The notes below the pieces were generated by a model. That model made no database searches, was not told where the DNA came from, and worked only from the letters and a program-made list of their open reading frames with translations. Positions 1 through 12,950 of a stretch of DNA of 64,000 bases are shown here, piece after piece (positions within the stretch are counted from its first letter, which is position 1; each line of letters starts with the position of its first letter). The translations under genes were made by a program, and so were the position numbers. Origin of the DNA: Agelas oroides (lineage: Eukaryota; Porifera; Demospongiae; Agelasida; Agelasidae); contig OX422192.1 in the NCBI GenBank assembly GCA_949130485.1, forward strand, positions 7,479,085 to 7,543,084. Reading direction: 5' to 3'.

Positions 1-3000
1 GAGTTACAAACCAATTTGGTGTTATGAATGTACAGGTAGAGTGGAGTTGATTGATACCTAGTTTGTCCTATATGAAGTAGTTTTGGTCTCGTAGGTTTGA
101 AAAATCTAAGGCGATTGAGCATCGAGTTGATATTCGGTAGGGTGTAAACTACAATTTCCCGTTCTAGTCCAGCACACAGTGTGCCAGAGTTACAAACCAA
201 TTTGGTATTATGAATGTACAGGTAGAGTGGAGTTGATTGATACCTAGTTTGTCCTATTTGAAGTAGATTTGGTCTCGTAGGTTTGAAAAAGCTAAGGCGA
301 TTGAGCATCGAGTTGATATTCGGTTGGGTGTAAACTACAATTTCCCGTTCCAGTTCAGCACACAGTGTGCCAGAGTTACAAACCAATTTGGTATTATGAA
401 TGTACAGGTAGAGTGGAGTTGATTGATACCTAGTTTGTCCTATATGAAGTAGTGTTGGTCTCGTAGGTTTGAAAAAGCTAAGGCGATTGAGCATCGAGTT
501 GATATTCGGTAGGGTGTAAACTACAATTTCCCGTTCTAGTCCAGCACACAGTGTGCCAGAGTTACAAACCAATTTGATATTATGAATGTACAGGTAGAGT
601 GGAGTTGATTGATGCCTAGTTTGTCCTATTTGAAGTAGTTTTGGTCTTGTAGGTTTGAAAAAGCTAAGGCGATTGACCTTCGAGTTGATATTCGGTTGGT
701 TGTAAACTACAATTTCCCGTTCCAGTCCAACACACAGTGTGCCAGAGTTACAAACCAATTTGATATTGTGAATGTACAGGTAGAGTGGAGTTGATTGATA
801 CCTAGTTTGTCCTATTTGAAGTAGTTTTGGTCTCGTAGGTTTGAAAAAGCTAAGGCGATTGAGCATCGAGTTGATATTCGGTAGGGTGTAAACTACAATT
901 TCCCGTTCCAGTTCAGCACACAGTGTGCCAGAGTTACAAACCAATTTGATATTATGAATGTACAGGTAGAGTGGAGTTGATTGATACCTAGTTTGTCCTA
1001 TTTGAAGTAGTTTTGGTCTCGTAGGTTTGAAAAAGCTAAGGCGATTGAGCATCGAGTTGATATTCGGTTGGGTGTAAACTACAATTTCCCGTTCCAGTTC
1101 AGCACACAGTGTGCCAAAATTACAAACCAATTTGATATTATGAATGTACAGGTAGAGTGGAGTTGATTGATGCCTAGTTTGTCCTATTTGAAGTAGTTTT
1201 GGTCTCGTAGGTTTGAAAAAGCTAAGGCGATTGACCTTCGAGTTGATATTCGGTTGGTTGTAAACTACAATTTCCCGTTCCAGTCCAACACACAGTGTGC
1301 CAGAGTTACAAACCAATTTGATATTGTGAATGTACAGGTAGAGTGGAGTTGATTGATACCTAGTTTGTCCTATTTGAAGTAGATTTGGTCTCGAAGGTTT
1401 GAAAAAGCTAAGGCGATTGACCTTCGGGTTGATATTCGGTTGGGTGTAAACTACAATTTCCCGTTCCAGTCCAGCACACAGTGTGCCAGCTAGAGTTACA
1501 AACCAATTTGATATTATGAATGTACAGGTAGAGTGGAGTTGATTGATACCTAGTTTGTCCTATTTGAAGTAGTTTTGGTCTCGTAGGTTTGAAAAAGCTA
1601 AGGCGATTGAGCATCGAGTTGATATTCGGTAGGGTGTAAACTACAATTTCCCGTTCCAGTTCAGCACACAGTGTGCCAGAGTTACAAACCAATTTGATAT
1701 TATGAATGTACAGGTAGAGTGGAGTTGATTGATACCTAGTTTGTCCTATATGAAGTAGTGTTGGTCTCGTAGGTTTGAAAAAGCTAAGGCGATTGAGCAT
1801 CGAGTTGATATTCGGTAGGGTGTAAACTACAATTTCCCGTTCTAGTCCAGCACACAGTGTGCCAGAGTTACAAACCAATTTGATATTATGAATGTACAGG
1901 TAGAGTGGAGTTGATTGATGCCTAGTTTGTCCTATTTGAAGTAGTTTTGGTCTCGTAGGTTTGAAAAAGCTAAGGCGATTGAGCATCGAGTTGATATTCG
2001 GTAGGGTGTAAACTACAATTTCCCGTTCCAGTTCAGCACACAGTGTGCCAGAGTTACAAACCAATTTGATATTATGAATGTACAGGTAGAGTGGAGTTGA
2101 TTGATACCTAGTTTGTCCTATTTGAAGTAGATTTGGTCTCGTAGGTTTGAAAAAGCTAAGGCGATTGAGCATCGAGTTGATATTCGGTTGGGTGTAAACT
2201 ACAATTTCCCGTTCCAGTCCAGCACACAGTGTGCCATAGTTACAAACCAATTTGATATTATGAATGTACAGGTAGAGTGGAGTTGATTGATACCTAGGTT
2301 GTCCTATTTGAAGTAGTTTTGGTCTCGTAGGTTTGAAAAAGCTAAGGCGATTGAGCATCGAGTTGATATTCGGTAGGGTGTAAACTACAATTTCCCGTTC
2401 CAGTTCAGCACACAGTGTGCCAGAGTTACAAACCAATTTGATATTATGAATGTACAGGTAGAGTGGAGTTGATTGATACCTAGTTTGTCCTATTTGAAGT
2501 AGATTTGGTCTCGTAGTTTTGAAAAAGCTAAGGCGATTGAGCATCGAGTTGATATTCGGTTGGATGTAAACTACAATTTCCCGTTCCAGTCCAGCACACA
2601 GTGTGCCATAGTTACAAACCAATTTGATATTATGAATGTACAGGTAGAGTGGAGTTGATTGATACCTAGGTTGTCCTATTTGAAGTAGTTTTGGTCTCGT
2701 AGGTTTGAAAAAGCTAAGGCGATTGAGCATCGAGTTGATATTCGGTAGGGTGTAAACTACAATTTCCCGTTCCAGTTCAGCACACAGTGTGCCAGAGTGA
2801 CAAACCAATTTGGTATTATGAATGTACAGGTAGAGTGGAGTTGATTGATACCTAGTTTGTCCTATTTGAAGTAGATTTGGTCTCGTAGGTTTTAAAAAGC
2901 TAAGGCGATTGAGCATCGAGTTGATATTCGGTTGGGTGTAAACTACAATTTCCCGTTCCAGTTCAGCACACAGTGTGCCAGACTTACAAACCAATTTGGT

Positions 3001-6000
3001 ATTATGAATGTACAGGTAGAGTGGAGTTGATTGATACCTAGTTTGTCCTATATGAAGTAGTGTTGGTCTCGTAGGTTTGAAAAAGCTAAGGCGATTGAGC
3101 ATCGAGTTGATATTCGGTAGGGTGTAAACTACAATTTCCCGTTCTAGTCCAGCACACAGTGTGCCAGAGTTACAAACCAATTTGATATTATGAATGTACA
3201 GGTAGAGTGGAGTTGATTGATGCCTAGTTTGTCCTATTTGAAGTAGTTTTGGTCTCGTAGGTTTGAAAAAGCTAAGGCGATTGAGCATCGAGTTGATATT
3301 CGGTTGGGTGTAAACTACAATTTCCCGTTCCAGTTCAGCACACAGTGTGCCAGAATTACAAACCAATTTGATATTATGAATGTACAGGTAGAGTGGAGTT
3401 GATTGATACCTAGTTTGTCCTATTTGAAGTAGATTTGGTCTCGAAGGTTTGAAAAAGCTAAGGCGATTGACCTTCGGGTTGATATTCGGTTGGGTGTAAA
3501 CTACAATTTCCCGTTCCAGTCCAGCACACAGTGTGCCAGCTAGAGTTACAAACCAATTTGATATTATGAATGTACAGGTAGAGTGGAGTTGATTGATACC
3601 TAGTTTGTCCTATTTGAAGTAGTTTTGGTCTCGTAGGTTTGAAAAAGCTAAGGCGATTGAGCATCGAGTTGATATTCGGTTGGGTGTAAACTACAATTTC
3701 CCGTTCCAGTTCAGCACACAGTGTGCCAGAGTTACAAACCAATTTGGTATTATGAATGTACAGGTAGAGTGGAGTTGATTGATACCTAGTTTGTCCTATA
3801 TGAAGTAGTGTTGGTCTCGTAGGTTTGAAAAAGCTAAGGCGATTGAGCATCGAGTTGATATTCGGTAGGGTGTAAACTACAATTTCCCGTTCTAGTCCAG
3901 CACACAGTGTGCCAGAGTTACAAACCAATTTGATATTATGAATGTACAGGTAGAGTGGAGTTGATTGATGCCTAGTTTGTCCTATTTGAAGTAGTTTTGG
4001 TCTCGTAGGTTTGAAAAAGCTAAGGCGATTGAGCATCGAGTTGATATTCGGTAGGGTGTAAACTACAATTTCCCGTTCCAGTTCAGCACACAGTGTGCCA
4101 GAGTTACAAACCAATTTGATATTGTGAATGTACAGGTAGAGTGGAGTTGATTGATACCTAGTTTGTCCTATTTGAAGTAGTTTTGGTCTCGTAGGTTTGA
4201 AAAAGCTAAGGCGATTGAGCATCGAGTTGATATTCGGTAGGGTGTAAACTACAATTTCCCGTTCCAGTTCAGCACACAGTGTGCCAGAGTTACAAACCAA
4301 TTTGATATTATGAATGTACAGGTAGAGTGGAGTTGATTGATACCTAGTTTGTCCTATTTGAAGTAGTTTTGGTCTCGTAGGTTTGAAAAAGCTAAGGCGA
4401 TTGAGCATCGAGTTGATATTCGGTTGGGTGTAAACTACAATTTCCCGTTCCAGTTCAGCACACAGTGTGCCAGAATTACAAACCAATTTGATATTATGAA
4501 TGTACAGGTAGAGTGGAGTTGATTGATACCTAGTTTGTCCTATTTGAAGTAGATTTGGTCTCGAAGGTTTGAAAAAGCTAAGGCGATTGACCTTCGGGTT
4601 GATATTCGGTTGGGTGTAAACTACAATTTCCCGTTCCAGTCCAGCACACAGTGTGCCAGCTAGAGTTACAAACCAATTTGATATTATGAATGTACAGGTA
4701 GAGTGGAGTTGATTGATAGCTAGTTTGTCCTATTTGAAGTAGTTTTGGTCTCGTAGGTTTGAAAAAGCTAAGGCGATTGAGCATCGAGTTGATATTCGGT
4801 TGGGTGTAAACTACAATTTCCCGTTCCAGTTCAGCACACAGTGTGCCAGAGTTACAAACCAATTTGGTATTATGAATGTACAGGTAGAGTGGAGTTGATT
4901 GATACCTAGTTTGTCCTATATGAAGTAGTGTTGGTCTCGTAGGTTTGAAAAAGCTAAGGCGATTGAGCATCGAGTTGATAATCGGTAGGGTGTAAACTAC
5001 AATTTCCCGTTCTAGTCCAGCACACAGTGTGCCAGAGTTACAAACCAATTTGATATTATGAATGTACAGGTAGAGTGGAGTTGATTGATGCCTAGTTTGT
5101 CCTATTTGAAGTAGTTTTGGTCTCGTAGGTTTGAAAAAGCTAAGGCGATTGAGCATCGAGTTGATATTCGGTAGGGTGTAAACTACAATTTCCCGTTCCA
5201 GTTCAGCACACAGTGTGCCAGAGTTACAAACCAATTTGATATTATGAATGTACAGGTAGAGTGGAGTTGATTGATACCTAGTTTGTCCTATTTGAAGTAG
5301 ATTTGGTCTCGTAGGTTTGAAAAAGCTAAGGCGATTGAGCATCGAGTTGATATTCGGTTGGGTGTAAACTACAATTTCCCGTCCCAGTCCAGCACACAGT
5401 GTGCCATAGTTACAAACCAATTTGATATTATGAATGTACAGGTAGAGTGGAGTTGATTGATACCTAGGTTGTCCTATTTGAAGTAGTTTTGGTCTCGTAG
5501 GTTTGAAAAAGCTAAGGCGATTGAGCATCGAGTTGATATTCGGTAGGGTGTAAACTACAATTTCCCGTTCCAGTTCAGCACACAGTGTGCCAGAGTTACA
5601 AACCAATTTGATATTATGAATGTACAGGTAGAGTGGAGTTGATTGATACCTAGTTTGTCCTATTTGAAGTAGATTTGGTCTCGTAGGTTTGAAAAAGCTA
5701 AGGCGATTGAGCATCGAGTTGATATTCGGTTGGGTGTAAACTACAATTTCCCGTTCCAGTTCAGCACACAGTGTGCCAGAATTACAAACCAATTTGATAT
5801 TATGAATGTACAGGTAGAGTGGAGTTGATTGATACCTAGTTTGGTCCTATTTGAAGTAGATTTGGTCTCGAAGGTTTGAAAAAGCTAAGGCGATTGACCT
5901 TCGGGTTGATATTCGGTTGGGTGTAAACTACAATTTCCCGTTCCAGTCCAGCACACAGTGTGCCAGCTAGAGTTACAAACCAATTTGATATTATGAATGT

Positions 6001-9000
6001 ACAGGTAGAGTGGAGTTGATTGATACCTAGTTTGTCCTATTTGAAGTAGATTTGGTCTCGTAGGTTTGAAAAAGCTAAGGCGATTGAGCATCGAGTTGAT
6101 ATTCGGTTGGGTGTAAACTACAATTTCCCGTTCCAGTTCAGCACACAGTGTGCCAGAGTTACAAACCAATTTGGTATTATGAATGTACAGGTAGAGTGGA
6201 GTTGATTGATACCTAGTTTGTCCTATATGAAGTAGTGTTGGTCTCGTAGGTTTGAAAAAGCTAAGGCGATTGAGCATCGAGTTGATATTCGGTAGGGTGT
6301 AAACTACAATTTCCCGTTCTAGTCCAGCACACAGTGTGCCAGAGTTACAAACCAATTTGATATTATGAATGTACAGGTAGAGTGGAGTTGATTGATACCT
6401 AGTTTGTCCTATTTGAAGTTGATTTGGTCTCGTAGGTTTGAAAAAGCTAAGGCGATTGAGCATCGAGTTGATATTCGGTTGGGTGTAAACTACAATTTCC
6501 CGTTCCAGTCCAGCACACAGTGTGCCATAGTTACAAACCAATTTGATATTATGAATGTACAGGTAGAGTGGAGTTGATTGATACCTAGGTTGTCCTATTT
6601 GAAGTAGTTTTGGTCTCGTAGGTTTGAAAAAGCTAAGGCGATTGAGCATCGAGTTGATATTCGGTAGGGTGTAAACTACAATTTCCCGTTCCAGTTCAGC
6701 ACACAGTGTGCCAGAGTTACAAACCAATTTGATATTATGAATGTACAGGTAGAGTGGAGTTGATTGATACCTAGTTTGTCCTATTTGAAGTAGATTTGGT
6801 CTCGTAGGTTTGAAAAAGCTAAGGCGATTGAGCATCGAGTTGATATTCGGTTGGGTGTAAACTACAATTTCCCGTTCCAGTTCAGCACACAGTGTGCCAG
6901 AATTACAAACCAATTTGATATTATGAATGTACAGGTAGAGTGGAGTTGATTGATACCTAGTTTGGTCCTATTTGAAGTAGATTTGGTCTCGAAGGTTTGA
7001 AAAAGCTAAGGCGATTGACCTTCGGGTTGATATTCGGTTGGGTGTAAACTACAATTTCCCGTTCCAGTCCAGCACACAGTGTGCCAGCTAGAGTTACAAA
7101 CCAATTTGATATTATGAATGTACAGGTAGAGTGGAGTTGATTGATAGCTAGTTTGTCCTATTTGAAGTAGTTTTGGTCTCGTAGGTTTGAAAAAGGTAAG
7201 GCGATTGACCATCGAGTTGATATTCGGTAGGGTGTAAACTACAATTTCCCATTCCAGTCCAGCACACCGTGTGCCAGAGTTACAAACCAATTTGATATTA
7301 TGAATGTACAGGTAGAGTGGAGTTGATTGATACCTAGTTTGTCATATTTGAAGTAGTTTTGGTCTCGTAGGTTTGAAAAAGCTAAGGCGATTGACCTTCG
7401 AGTTGATATTCGGTTGGTTGTAAACTACAATTTCCCGTTCCAGTCCAACACACAGTGTGCCAGAGTTACAAACCAATTTGATATTGTGAATGTACAGGTA
7501 GAGTGGAGTTGATTGATACCTAGTTTGTCCTATTTGAAGTAGTTTTGGTCTCGTAGGTTTGAAAAAGCTAAGGCGATTGAGCATCGAGTTGATATTCGGT
7601 AGGGTGTAAACTACAATTTCCCGTTCCAGTTCAGCACACAGTGTGCCAGAGTTACAAACCAATTTGATATTATGAATGTACAGGTAGAGTGGAGTTGATT
7701 GATACCTAGTTTGTCCTATTTGAGGTAGTTTTGGTCTCGTAGGTTTGAAAAAGCTAAGGCGATTGAGCATCGAGTTGATATTCGGTAGGGTGTAAACTAC
7801 AATTTCCCGTTCCAGTTCAGCACACAGTGTGCCAGAGTTACAAACCAATTTGATATTATGAATGTACAGGTAGAGTGGAGTTGATTGATACCTAGTTTGT
7901 CCTATTTGAAGTAGATTTGGTCTCGTAGGTTTGAAAAAGCTAAGGCGAGTGAGCATCGAGTTGATAGTCGGTTGGGTGTAAACTACAATTTCCCGTTCCA
8001 GTCCAGCACACAGTGTGCCATAGTTACAAACCAATTTGATATTATGAATGTACAGGTAGAGTGGAGTTGATTGATACCTAGGTTGTCCTATTTGAAGTAG
8101 TTTTGGTCTCGTAGGTTTGAAAAAGCTAAGGCGATTGAGCATCGAGTTGATATTCGGTAGGGTGTAAACTACAATTTCCCGTTCCAGTTCAGCACACAGT
8201 GTGCCAGAGTTACAAACCAATTTGATATTATGAATGTACAGGTAGAGTGGAGTTGATTGATACCTAGTTTGTCCTATTTGAAGTAGATTTGGTCTCGTAG
8301 GTTTGAAAAAGCTAAGGCGATTGAGCATCGAGTTGATATTCGGTTGGGTGTAAACTACAATTTCCCGTTCCAGTTCAGCACACAGTGTGCCAGAATTACA
8401 AACCAATTTGATATTATGAATGTACAGGTAGAGTGGAGTTGATTGATACCTAGTTTGTCCTATTTGAAGTAGATTTGGTCTCGTAGGTTTGAAAAAGCTA
8501 AGGTGATTGAGCATCGAGTTGATATTCGGTTGGGTGTAAACTACAATTTCCCGTTCCAGTCCAGCACACAGTGTGCCACAGTTACAAACCAATTTGATAT
8601 TATGAATGTACAGGTAGAGTGGAGTTGATTGATACCTAGTTTGTCCTATTTGAAGTAGATTTGGTCTCGAAGGTTTGAAAAAGCTAAGGCGATTGACCTT
8701 CGGGTTGATATTCGGTTGGGTGTAAACTACAATTTCCCGTTCCAGTCCAGCACACAGTGTGCCAGCTAGAGTTACAAACCAATTTGATATTATGAATGTA
8801 CAGGTAGAGTGGAGTTGATTGATAGCTAGTTTGTCCTATTTGAAGTAGTTTTGGTCTCGTAGGTTTGAAAAAGCTAAGGCGATTGACCATCGAGTTGATA
8901 TTCGGTAGGGTGTAAACTACAATTTCCCATTCCAGTCCAGCACACCGTGTGCCAGAGTTACAAACCAATTTGATATTATGAATGTACAGGTAGAGTGGAG

Positions 9001-9310
9001 TTGATTGATACCTAGTTTGTCATATTTGAAGTAGTTTTGGTCTCGTAGGTTTGAAAAAGCTAAGGCGATTGAGCATCGAGTTGATATTCGGTAGGGTGTA
9101 AACTACAATTTCCCGTTCTAGTCCAGCACACAGTGTGCCAGAGTTACAAACCAATTTGATATTATGAATGTACAGGTAGAGTGGAGTTGATTGATACCTA
9201 GTTTGTTCTATTTGAAGTAGTTTTGGTCTCGTAGGTTTGAAAAAGCTAAGGCGATTGACCATCGAGTTGATATTCGGTTTGGTGTAAACTGCATTTTTCC
9301 ATTCCATTCC
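1..9310. repeat. 186-bp tandem satellite, about 50 monomers
   Basis: The block beginning GAGTTACAAACC recurs at 1, 187, 373 and onward every 186 bases until the copies decay near 9310. Monomers differ by scattered substitutions (TTTGATATT/TTTGGTATT, GGTAGGG/GGTTGGG). Monomers with an extra CTAG before GAGTTAC start at 1493, 3543, 4663, 5970, 7091 and 8769. The gaps equal 11, 6, 7, 6 and 9 monomers plus 4-5 bases, so blocks of monomers were amplified together. Because 186 is divisible by 3, one minus-strand frame stays open through many copies as a 62-residue repeat with no ATG in the repeat. I read this as non-coding satellite. The array continues past the left edge. Confidence 0.97.
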
Positions 9311-9372
9311 TATGGTTCCTACCGTGTCTGATTTTTAATCTATTTATTCATCTTTACTGTTTCTCCTTGCAG

Positions 9373-11002
9373 GACCAAACGGGCAAAGGTAGACAACCTG
9401 GGTGTTGTCTGTGGAAGACTGAAGTTGCTGTCGTTATGGAGATATTGGACTGAGTCTATTTAGTTGTTGACAGCAGTGTTTTTGCTTTTTGTATGTTCAG
9501 TTTCTGTCATCATTTGATCATTCTGTCATGCATTGGTAAACTCTGGGCCGAACCATAAGTTCTGGGTTACTACCACTGTCAGTGCATGAGACGTTCTCCA
9601 ACAAGTCAGCTCCACCTATTCGTGCGTGGTGCGCGTGCGCAATTGTTTGAACTTTGACCTTGAGCGCGCTCGCGCTCGAAGTGTGATACTTTTGAAAATG
9701 AAGCGCGAGTGAAGGAAGGAGGTGTGCCACGGAACTCGGTCTGAACAGGACAACGGTGAGCAGTGTTTCTCGCAAAATTTATCTTGCTAGTACGTAGAAA
9801 GCTGGGAAATATGTCAGAATAGTATACAGTCACTTGTAGACCTGTGACATTCTCATATGCTGTATATGAAGCTCTTACGCTCTTCATGGTGTGGATTTTG
9901 CTTTCTGTTTTAGTACATGTGGTGCTGGACTTCTGATGTCATCTCCCTCCTTGTATACATAGATGGAGGTGAGCCTGGGATATTGTTACAAATTGTGACA
10001 TGAATTCATCCTGTCATTCTTCCTCATTATGGCACTCAGACTGTGTATCACGGAACAAGAGCAAAGCAGGTACAGTACACTTTAACACACATACATACAA
10101 ACATAAGTACACCTCCTATCTTTCCGTCTGACAGTGTACCCGCAACTTTTCTGTCGAGTCTATATCGAAGAGCAAGAGCCAGTGAAGAATTAAAGGTACA
10201 GTTCCCTTTTGTCTCGTACTGCACCCTCATTTTTCTGTCTCATAGTGTAACCTCGTTCTTCTTTCTGTCCCATACTCCAATTCCACATTCTTTCTGTTTC
10301 ATAATACACTTCCTCCCTCTTTGATATTGTTCTCTCCCCACGCACGTACACACAAAGGTAGACAGAAGCCAGCCTAATGTATTGCCACAGTGAATATTTG
10401 CTCCTTACATTCTTCCTCACCACTTTTACATCCAGGGTCTATCACAGAACAAAAGCTAAGTAAAGAATTAGAGGTACAGTTCTTTCTCTCTCATAGTGCA
10501 CCCTTGTCCTTTCTGTCCCATAACTGTAGCCACATTCTTTGCACGATATTCTTACCCCTCGTATATACACACTGGGTAGATAGAGGCCAGCCTGGGTACA
10601 ATCTACAATGATAACCTCTTCCTTTCCTATTACTCCCACGTTCATAGTCAAACACGGAAAGTGAGCCAAACAAAGAATTAGAGGTAGATGTTCCTTCCTC
10701 GTTTTCTCTCTTCCCTCCTCTGCACACACACACTCACACAGACACAGAACAATAACAAAGTGAAGAAGTACAGGTACGGCATGCACATGTATACTTATAC
10801 ACACACATAAACTTGTGTTTTGTTTCTCCACTATACCCTACTCTCTCCTTTCCCAGAGCCCATACATGCACTTTCCCTTTTATTTCTGCCCAATGATATA
10901 CTAGTATTTATGCTGTCTTGTTTCCCCACAGATGCAGATATCTATGCTGCAGAAAGTACAAAAGCAACAAGTGACTTTATACTTGAACTAAGTATAGACT
11001 AA
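9373..11002 (+). CDS. Candidate gene made of tandem microexon cassettes (unresolved frame)
   Basis: Short segments sit between good acceptors and donors: 9373-9388, 10040-10069, 10159-10195, 10436-10473, 10648-10683, 10742-10773, then a terminal exon 10932-11002 with stop TAA at 11000. Four of them share a related sequence that includes or resembles ACAGAACAA...AAAGAATTAGAG followed by GTACAG or GTAGAT. The introns between them are also related (CTCATAGTG, TCTGTCCCATA), so exon plus intron was duplicated in tandem. Example peptides are SITEQKLSKELE and SNTESEPNKELE. The last exon reads DADIYAAESTKATSDFILEL and then SID and stop. Lengths of 30, 37, 38, 36 and 32 nt do not join into one clean frame in my hands, so a decayed or non-coding transcript is equally possible. 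Start and promoter are not identified. Confidence 0.3.
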
Positions 11003-11178
11003 GGTTTACTTGCTTTTGCTGTCAGTGCATTTCCTTGTGTGCATTATAATCTGTTTTGCCACAATACTGTCATTCAACAGCAAGGACAAGCTGAATGTAC
11101 AATGCATAGATTATACTGCTATAAGCAGCATGACAATCATACCAATTCATGGATGAAAATCATACTATCTACTTGTGT

Positions 11179-11372
11179 GATGATCATACCCTTTTTGGTA
11201 TGAAATTCATACCGTTTTGGTATGATATTCATACCGCTTTGGTATGATATTAATACCGTTTCAGGTATGAAATCCATACCATTTTTGGTATGAAATTCAT
11301 ACCGTTTTTGGTATGCTCAGTGTAAAAAGCGAAATCATACCTATTTTGGTATGAACTTCATACCATTGTTTT
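11179..11372. repeat. Array of 22-bp self-complementary units
   Basis: About eight copies of a roughly 22-bp unit, GGTATGAAATTCATACC plus CGTTTT. The 17-base core is an inverted repeat around AAATT, so each copy can form a hairpin. Several copies carry changes that keep the palindrome approximately (GGTATGATATTCATACC, GGTATGATATTAATACC). Confidence 0.85.
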
Positions 11373-11375
11373 TGC

Positions 11376-12950
11376 TGTGCAAGGTTAAAACACCCCAATA
11401 CCCAGGTGGCATATTTGTCCTTAGTCCTGTACCGTGACAATATGAACAGTGTAAAAGTTAAGGACCAGCTGAGTATGCCATGATGATACATACTTACTGT
11501 TCTTTCCAGCCCTACAGTGGAATATCATTTCTTGCCACCTGATTCTGTTAGACCACGTCTAATAGTGATACTGGCTACAGTGGCTTAAATCTCAGGTTAC
11601 GGCATTAGTTCTGCATTTTACGTAACTACAAATGGTAGCTTGTTTACACTAACATAGCTGCTATGAATTAGTTGCCATGACAGCAAATTTTTATTTTCAA
11701 AATTGGAAAACATTGTTGTTACCATTGGGACAACTCCCATGTTTACACTGCCATGGGGCTCATGAGAAACTGCTACCATGATATGTATGTATGTAGCATT
11801 TGCATAGGCTGCCTTAACTGTTCTGAGTATAGTAGCCAGTGGTTATTTTGTACACAGGTGCACAAGGTGACTTACATGAGGGTATACTGTATTGTCTGTT
11901 AACTGTATATTATATTATTTCTTTTTCTTCCCACAATGGATTGGAATAGTATATGAAAACACTAATGGATGCTCACAAGTCTGGTGAGTTGTGTTGTGAC
12001 GGTAAAGTCATAGTCTGTGGTTAGGATTTACTATTGTTATGATATGGCTAAAAATTGCTGCACAGCATCCATGCACTACAAAGATATTTTGAATTGAAAA
12101 GGGAATATTGTACATAGAGGTCTATTTCGAGCAATAACATACCAACATTGCAGTATAGAATGCTTAATCATGCATCATCTGAGTGATCAAAAACAGAGGG
12201 GAAAGGCCATTTTTTTTTTTACATCAGTGACTGACTCCATCTGTAGCTATTCTAGGGTACTAATCATGCAGAGAAAGTGATTAACCCAATCCTAACCCGG
12301 ATGCTGCATGCACTCTTGTAACTGTGTTTTATAGTGAGGGAAAGAATGGCTTTATAGGCCAACCAAAATTTGGGGGTTGAACTGTAGTAGCTCTGTGGTA
12401 GGCAGACTTGAGATACAAACATAATGGTCATAGTACAGCCTTGCGCTTGCTGCTGAATTTGCCAGGAACTGGGGCATGGCAGCATGTGGTGGCATCAGAA
12501 CAAGCTTTCAACCAGCAACACGTATGATTATTCAGTGGATAGTTCCTGCTAAAAATAACATACCAATGCATTTGATTGGCTGATTGAGCTAGGTAAACCA
12601 TTCCCAAAGGGACGTGTGTAAGATGGCCCAGACTTGCCATAAGTTTTATAGTCGGCACATTTCCAATTTCATTCTTGTGGTTTACGCAAACCACAGAAAT
12701 ATTTTTGTGATGAAAATTATTTTCCATTGACGTTGTTGGAAAATTTACATATTTTTTGTTTATCACATACTGTAGTTGGGGAAATTTTTGGTGTTGGGAT
12801 ATTTTCGTACACTTGGAAATGTATGAAAATTAAACACTCGAAATATTTTCCACAACGAATAATTAAAGAACGAAAAATTTTACAGTCCGAAAATAACACG
12901 TGTGCCTAGATAGCTGGAGGTGAAGATCGAGAGTGAAGAAGCGAGAAGCG
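11376..12950. other. No confident gene
   Basis: AT-rich sequence with no long open frame. One short acceptor-donor segment, about 11950-11982 followed by GTGAGT, could be another small plus-strand exon, but nothing independent supports it. Confidence 0.3.

Noticed and set aside
1408-9307. Long minus-strand open frames repeating LVCNSGTLCAELEREIVVYT
   Set aside because: They follow from a stop-free 186-bp satellite monomer, lack ATG starts, and end at 4-bp insertions in the array. Treated as satellite.
1-9310. Hammerhead or CRISPR-like structure in the satellite
   Set aside because: No CUGANGA...GAAA core, and repeats are contiguous with no spacers.
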